Assembly: GCA_017482355.1 (NCBI GenBank)
Contig: JAFUNJ010000012.1
Coordinates: forward strand, 62,001 to 126,000
Reading direction: 5' to 3'
DNA length: 64,000 bases
Source: Clostridia bacterium
GTDB lineage: Bacteria; Bacillota; Clostridia; Oscillospirales; CAG-272
How positions within the stretch are numbered: the first letter of the stretch is position 1; the number at the start of each line of letters is the position of its first letter. The translations under genes and the position numbers were made by a program. Below, one piece after another: positions 60,574 to 64,000 of the stretch. The notes under the pieces were generated by a model. That model saw only the letters and a list, made by a program, of their open reading frames with translations, had not been told where the DNA came from and searched no databases.

Positions 60574-60600
60574 AAAAACCTCCGTTAAAAACGTGACTAT

Positions 60601-60629
60601 ATTATACCATTAATTCCCCAAGTTGTCAA
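60601..60629 (-). promoter_or_regulatory. consensus sigma-A promoter for the surface protein-TrmH unit
   Basis: Minus strand: TTGACA (60629-60624), 17 bases, TATAAT (60606-60601). Both perfect. Confidence 0.9.
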
Positions 60630-60695
60630 AGGAAATGCTGTTTTTTACATAAATTAATGATAGTAATTTTATTAAATTAACAATTCATTAACCAT

Positions 60696-60724
60696 TTGTG
60701 CTCAAAAGCGTGTATAATTATAAT
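60696..60724 (+). promoter_or_regulatory. sigma-A promoter for pckG
   Basis: TTGTGC (60696-60701), 17 bases, TATAAT (60719-60724). A leader of about 75 bases includes a small AATGAT/ATCATT hairpin. Confidence 0.72.
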
Positions 60725-60807
60725 GGGTAATGATGGTAAATCTATCATTACAAGTTTTTTGCAAACATTGAAATTAATTATTCTACACCATAAAGGAGAC
60801 AACTACA

Positions 60808-62595
60808 ATGACAAAAAATGTCCACGTATTAAGTTGGATCGACGAAATGGCGGCTATGACTCAGCCCGACAATATCGTTTGGATCGACGGTACAGAGGAA
60901 CAGGCAGAAGCACTCCGCGCTGAGGCATGCTCGACCGGTGAGCTCACCAAGCTCAACCCCGAGCTCCTTCCCAACTGCTATCTCCACCGCACCGCAATAA
61001 ACGACGTTGCGCGTGTTGAGGGACGCACCTACATCTGCACCCCTACAAAGGAAGAGGCAGGCAATATCAACAACTGGATGGAGCCCTCCGAGATGTACGC
61101 AAAGCTCAAGAAGCTTTACACCGGCTCTATGAAGGGTCGTACCATGTACGTTATTCCCTACTCTATGGGCGTTGTCGGATCCGATTTTGCGAAATACGGC
61201 ATCGAGCTTACCGACTCTATCTACGTTGTTCTCAATATGCTTATTATGACCCGCGTTGGCGTTAACGTTCTCGAGGCACTCGGTGACAGCGCCGATTACA
61301 TCAAGGGTCTTCATGCAAGAGCTGATATCGACGAGGAAAACCGTTACATCACTCACTTCCCCCAGGACAACACCATCATGTCCGTTAACTCCGGCTACGG
61401 CGGAAACGTTCTTCTCGGAAAGAAATGCTTCGCACTCCGTATCGCTTCCTACCTCGGACGCAAAGAGGGCTGGATGGCTGAGCATATGCTCATCCTCGGC
61501 GTTGAGTATCCTAACGGCGACATCAAATACGTGACGGCTGCTTTCCCCTCTGCTTGCGGTAAGACCAACCTCGCAATGCTCATTCCCCCTAAGATGCTCG
61601 CAGATAAGGGCTACAAGGTATGGTGCGTAGGCGACGATATCGCTTGGCTCCGTGTCAATAAGGAAGACGGCAAGCTTTACGCTGTTAACCCCGAGAACGG
61701 CTTCTTCGGCGTTGCTCCCGGTACTAACGAAAAGTCTAACCCCAATGCGCTTCACACCTGTATGCGCGACACCATCTTCACGAACGTTGTTCATAACACT
61801 GAGAACAATACCGTTTGGTGGGAAGGTCTTGACAACAATCCTCCCAAGCCCGGCAACGCTATCGACTGGAAGGGCAATCCTTGGGACTGCACCAAGTACG
61901 ACAAGAAGGATAAGTCGACCTGCGGCGCTCATCCCAACTCCCGCTTCACCGCGCTTGCACAGAACTGCCCCTGCATTTCGAGCGAGTTCAATTCCCTTAA
62001 GGGTGTTCCCGTTTCTGCAATCGTATTCGGCGGCAGACGAGCAAAGACCGCTCCCCTCGTATATCAGTCCTTTAACTGGCAGCACGGCTCCTTCGTCGGC
62101 TCCATCATGGCTTCCGAGACCACGGCTGCTGCTTCCGGCGCTGTAGGCGTAGTTCGCCGCGACCCGATGGCAATGCGTCCCTTCGTTGGATACAACATGG
62201 GCGACTACTTCCAGCACTGGCTTGATATGGGCAAGAACATCCCGAATCCCCCTGCGATCTTCCACATTAACTGGTTCCGCACCGACGACGAGGGTCACTT
62301 CATTTGGCCCGGATTCGGTGACAACCTCCGCGTTCTTCTCTGGATCCTCGACCGTTGCGAAGGCAAGGTTGACGCTATCGAGACCGCTATCGGTTACGTT
62401 CCGAATGCTGAAGACATCAACATTGAAGGTCTCAGCGACGTTACGCTTGACACCATCAAGGAGCTTCTCTCCGTTGATACCGCTTCCTGGAAGGAAGACG
62501 TTGAGAACATCAAGGAGTTCTACTCTCTCATCGGCGACCACGTTCCCGCTACTATGTACGAGGAACTTGCAGCGCTCGAAAAGAGACTCGGCTAA
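60808..62595 (+). CDS. pckG: phosphoenolpyruvate carboxykinase (GTP)
   Basis: Interconverts oxaloacetate and phosphoenolpyruvate with GTP; in fermenting anaerobes it often runs toward oxaloacetate. 595 residues. FPSACGKTNLAM (kinase P-loop with active Cys, near 250), EYPNGDIKYVTAAF, GDDIAWLRV (metal), NPENGFFGVAPGTNEKSNP and the C-terminal NWFRTDDEGHFIWPGFGDN are the GTP-class signatures. AAAGGAG precedes the ATG. It is a single-gene unit; codon bias suggests high expression. Confidence 0.97.
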   Translation: MTKNVHVLSWIDEMAAMTQPDNIVWIDGTEEQAEALRAEACSTGELTKLNPELLPNCYLHRTAINDVARVEGRTYICTPTKEEAGNINNWMEPSEMYAKLKKLYTGSMKGRTMYVIPYSMGVVGSDFAKYGIELTDSIYVVLNMLIMTRVGVNVLEALGDSADYIKGLHARADIDEENRYITHFPQDNTIMSVNSGYGGNVLLGKKCFALRIASYLGRKEGWMAEHMLILGVEYPNGDIKYVTAAFPSACGKTNLAMLIPPKMLADKGYKVWCVGDDIAWLRVNKEDGKLYAVNPENGFFGVAPGTNEKSNPNALHTCMRDTIFTNVVHNTENNTVWWEGLDNNPPKPGNAIDWKGNPWDCTKYDKKDKSTCGAHPNSRFTALAQNCPCISSEFNSLKGVPVSAIVFGGRRAKTAPLVYQSFNWQHGSFVGSIMASETTAAASGAVGVVRRDPMAMRPFVGYNMGDYFQHWLDMGKNIPNPPAIFHINWFRTDDEGHFIWPGFGDNLRVLLWILDRCEGKVDAIETAIGYVPNAEDINIEGLSDVTLDTIKELLSVDTASWKEDVENIKEFYSLIGDHVPATMYEELAALEKRLG

Positions 62596-62607
62596 TATTA
62601 AAAAGTC

Positions 62608-62640
62608 GGACCGCATCGAAAGATGCGGTCCTTATTTTTT
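62608..62640 (+). terminator. intrinsic terminator after pckG
   Basis: Perfect stem GGACCGCATC/GATGCGGTCC with GAAA loop, then TTATTTTTT. Confidence 0.93.
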
Positions 62641-62649
62641 GCAAAACAA

Positions 62650-62672
62650 AAACCGAGCTGAGTGCTCGGTTT
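62650..62672 (-). terminator. terminator of the small membrane-protein gene
   Basis: AAACCGAGC/GCTCGGTTT with a TGAGT loop. On the minus strand it is followed by TTTGTTTTG and overlaps the stop codon. Confidence 0.78.
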
Positions 62673-62967
62673 AATCTTTTACGATCGTTACGCCCGACTG
62701 AAACTGCGAAACGTTCTCGCCATAATCGAAGGTCGATTCCGTTGCGTAAAGCTTTTTGATCACCTTATTATAATTGTGCAATGCCAAATATGAAAAAACG
62801 AAGAGAAGAGCGATCGAGATCACGATCACAATAATCGCCCAGATCCTAAACGATTTTTTCGATTTGCTTTTTTTATTCTCTTTGTGGTCATAAGAAAGAC
62901 GGTAAGTCGAGCCGCCATAGGACGAATCGAGCGAAACGCTTTCGGGATTTTGATTTTCAGAAGTCAC
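62671..62967 (-). CDS. hypothetical small membrane protein
   Basis: 98 residues. The N-terminal half is polar and basic (TYRLSYDHKENKKSKSKKSF), one helix lies at about 43-65, and a short C-terminal part (LYATESTFDYGENVSQFQSG) follows outside. A single-pass, positive-inside topology is likely. No family recognised. Confidence 0.7.
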   Translation of the reverse strand: MTSENQNPESVSLDSSYGGSTYRLSYDHKENKKSKSKKSFRIWAIIVIVISIALLFVFSYLALHNYNKVIKKLYATESTFDYGENVSQFQSGVTIVKD

Positions 62968-63089
62968 AAAGATTCCCCTAAAAGTTTATTTTCTACTCAT
63001 ATAATATCAGTAAATTTTAAACTTTTCGTGTCCTCTTTGTTGATTTTTTTGCCTGTCCTTGTAAATAAACAAATAATTCGGTCGTATTT

Positions 63090-63578
63090 TTAAATCTCCG
63101 AAAGGATGCCTGCAGTTTTCAGCGTCTCAAAGTTATCCTGGCGGAGTACCTCGTATGCCGCTATCGCAACGCAGTTTCCGAGGTTAAGCGAGCGAAGCGA
63201 CGCTCTCATCGGAATACGCACCGTATCATCGGGGCGTGTTCTTAAATAATCCTCGGGAAGTCCGCAGGATTCCTTTCCGAAAACGAGATACGGCTCCTCG
63301 GGATATGTTATATCGGTATAACAGTTCTTCCCTTTTTGGGAATAGAAAAACAGGTTATCGTTTTCGTGCTTGACCAGAAATTCATCAAAGGAATCATAGT
63401 AAGTAATATCGAGCTTGTCCCAGTAATCAAGACCTGCTCTTTTCAGCTTAGCACTCGTTATCTCAAATCCAAAAGGACGGACAAGATGAAGCGACGCTCC
63501 CGTAACGGCGCAGGTTCGGGCAATATTTCCCGTATTCTGCGGAATTTCCGGCTCTATAAGACAAATGTGTAATTTCAT
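63090..63578 (-). CDS. trmL: tRNA (cytidine/uridine-34 2'-O)-methyltransferase, TrmL-like
   Basis: A 162-residue SPOUT methyltransferase of the minimal TrmL form. LIEPEIPQNTGNIARTC, VFGKESCGLPEDYL and IPMRASLRSLNLGNCVAIAAYEVLRQ are its three motifs. It would methylate the ribose at wobble position 34 of leucine tRNAs. It has its own promoter. Confidence 0.93.
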   Translation of the reverse strand: MKLHICLIEPEIPQNTGNIARTCAVTGASLHLVRPFGFEITSAKLKRAGLDYWDKLDITYYDSFDEFLVKHENDNLFFYSQKGKNCYTDITYPEEPYLVFGKESCGLPEDYLRTRPDDTVRIPMRASLRSLNLGNCVAIAAYEVLRQDNFETLKTAGILSEI

Positions 63579-63607
63579 TTCGTTTTTTCTCCAAATTTGA
63601 TAGCTTG

Positions 63608-63636
63608 ATTATACTATATTTTAACTTATATTTCAA
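63608..63636 (-). promoter_or_regulatory. sigma-A promoter for trmL
   Basis: Minus strand: TTGAAA (63636-63631), 17 bases, TATAAT (63613-63608). Confidence 0.8.
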
Positions 63637-63672
63637 GTATTTATAAATATTTACAATTACCCCTTTTAATAT

Positions 63673-63702
63673 TGGAAAAAATATGATACAATTATTATAA
63701 TT
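63673..63702 (+). promoter_or_regulatory. sigma-A-like promoter for secA
   Basis: TTGGAA (63673-63678), 18 bases, TATAAT (63697-63702). Confidence 0.6.
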
Positions 63703-63734
63703 ATATTTGAATTTCCTCTCGAAAGGACATAAAT

Positions 63735-64000
63735 ATGGGACTTTTTAATTCTATCTTCGGATCCTACTCTCAAAGACAGATAAAGAAGATAACTCCGACC
63801 GTTAACAAGATCGAAGCACTTGCCGATAAATATAAGGCAATGACAGACGCAGAGCTTCGCTCTATGACCGACGTTCTCAAGGGTCGGCTCAATGACGGCG
63901 AGACTCTTGACGATATTCTCCCCGACGCATTTGCGGTCATTCGCGAGGCGGACGACCGAGTTCTCGGCAAGCGTCCCTTCCGCGTTCAGCTCATGGGCGG
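63735..64000 (+). CDS. secA: preprotein translocase ATPase SecA, N-terminal part (3' end outside window)
   Basis: The first 88 codons of SecA, the motor that pushes preproteins through SecYEG. MGLFNSIFGSYSQRQIKK, KIEALADKYKAMTDAEL, LNDGETLDDILPDAFAVIREA and LGKRPFRVQLMGG match the family start and the entry to the first nucleotide-binding domain. AAAGGA precedes the ATG at 63735. The gene is cut by the window edge. Confidence 0.95.
   Translation, partial: MGLFNSIFGSYSQRQIKKITPTVNKIEALADKYKAMTDAELRSMTDVLKGRLNDGETLDDILPDAFAVIREADDRVLGKRPFRVQLMG

Noticed and set aside
60829-62616. A 595-codon antisense frame across pckG
   Set aside because: Antisense shadow of a highly codon-biased gene; nothing in it resembles a protein family.

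Overview
The window is an ordinary chromosomal segment of a low-to-moderate GC Gram-positive anaerobe, most likely a Clostridia-class Bacillota (an uncultured gut-type lineage is my inference). Evidence: a Firmicutes-type division and cell-wall cluster, GlpP-type glycerol antitermination, SigG-derived coding sequence, YesL/DUF624 and LysM-GH18 proteins, near-consensus sigma-A promoters with 17-bp spacers, and strong GGAGG-type ribosome sites. The MurE DNxR-like motif points to meso-diaminopimelate peptidoglycan. I see no insertion sequence, prophage, CRISPR array or rRNA. Intergenic gaps are short; the longest without a protein gene (8090-8409, 28958-29248 and 45390-45720) hold a tRNA, a structured small RNA and a structured leader.

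Layout. 1-8.1 kb: peptidoglycan precursor and divisome genes (murE end, murF, mraY, ftsW, murG, ftsQ, ftsZ), then tRNA-Lys. 8.4-15 kb: an SDR reductase, an HtrA-type protease, an OmpR/histidine-kinase pair, a PTS EIIC-type permease and rsgA. 15.1-18.8 kb: an anaerobic glycerol-3-phosphate oxidation operon (glpP, glpA-like, glpB-like, DUF1667) with a terminator-like hairpin in its leader, so GlpP probably controls its own operon. 18.8-25.4 kb: a lipoprotein phosphoesterase, an MgtC-like protein, tex and an orphan sugar-ABC ATPase. 25.5-29 kb: acyl carrier protein, a NERD membrane protein, a cysteine-desulfurase-like/DUF3343 pair, and rplM-rpsI.

29-32 kb holds a 6S-like structured RNA followed by small proteins that combine zinc ribbons with membrane segments. 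32-38 kb: an aminotransferase/Lrp pair, a catalytically dead-looking relative of glucuronate isomerase, a phosphoesterase, hslO and a tyrosine recombinase. 38.3-42.6 kb: a four-gene set (membrane protein, VTC polyphosphate-polymerase-like domain, DUF4956, beta-helical lipoprotein) that looks like a surface or polyphosphate system. 42.7-49.8 kb: an Mrp ATPase, a parvulin-type foldase gene broken by one in-frame TAA, an MBL hydrolase, and gltX-glnS. 49.8-58.2 kb: a LysM-GH18 hydrolase, membrane proteins, rluA-lnt, a DUF308 protein, a truncated sigG, and a PFL/ACT pair. 58.2-64 kb: two RNA methyltransferases, a surface repeat protein, GTP-type PEP carboxykinase and the start of secA.

The most noteworthy items are the glpP leader attenuator, the 6S-like RNA, the UxaC-like pseudoenzyme, the VTC/DUF4956/DUF4353 cluster, the truncated sigG whose ribosome site lies inside a perfect hairpin, and the structured leader upstream of the interrupted foldase gene. 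Families were recognised by reading; no database search was run.
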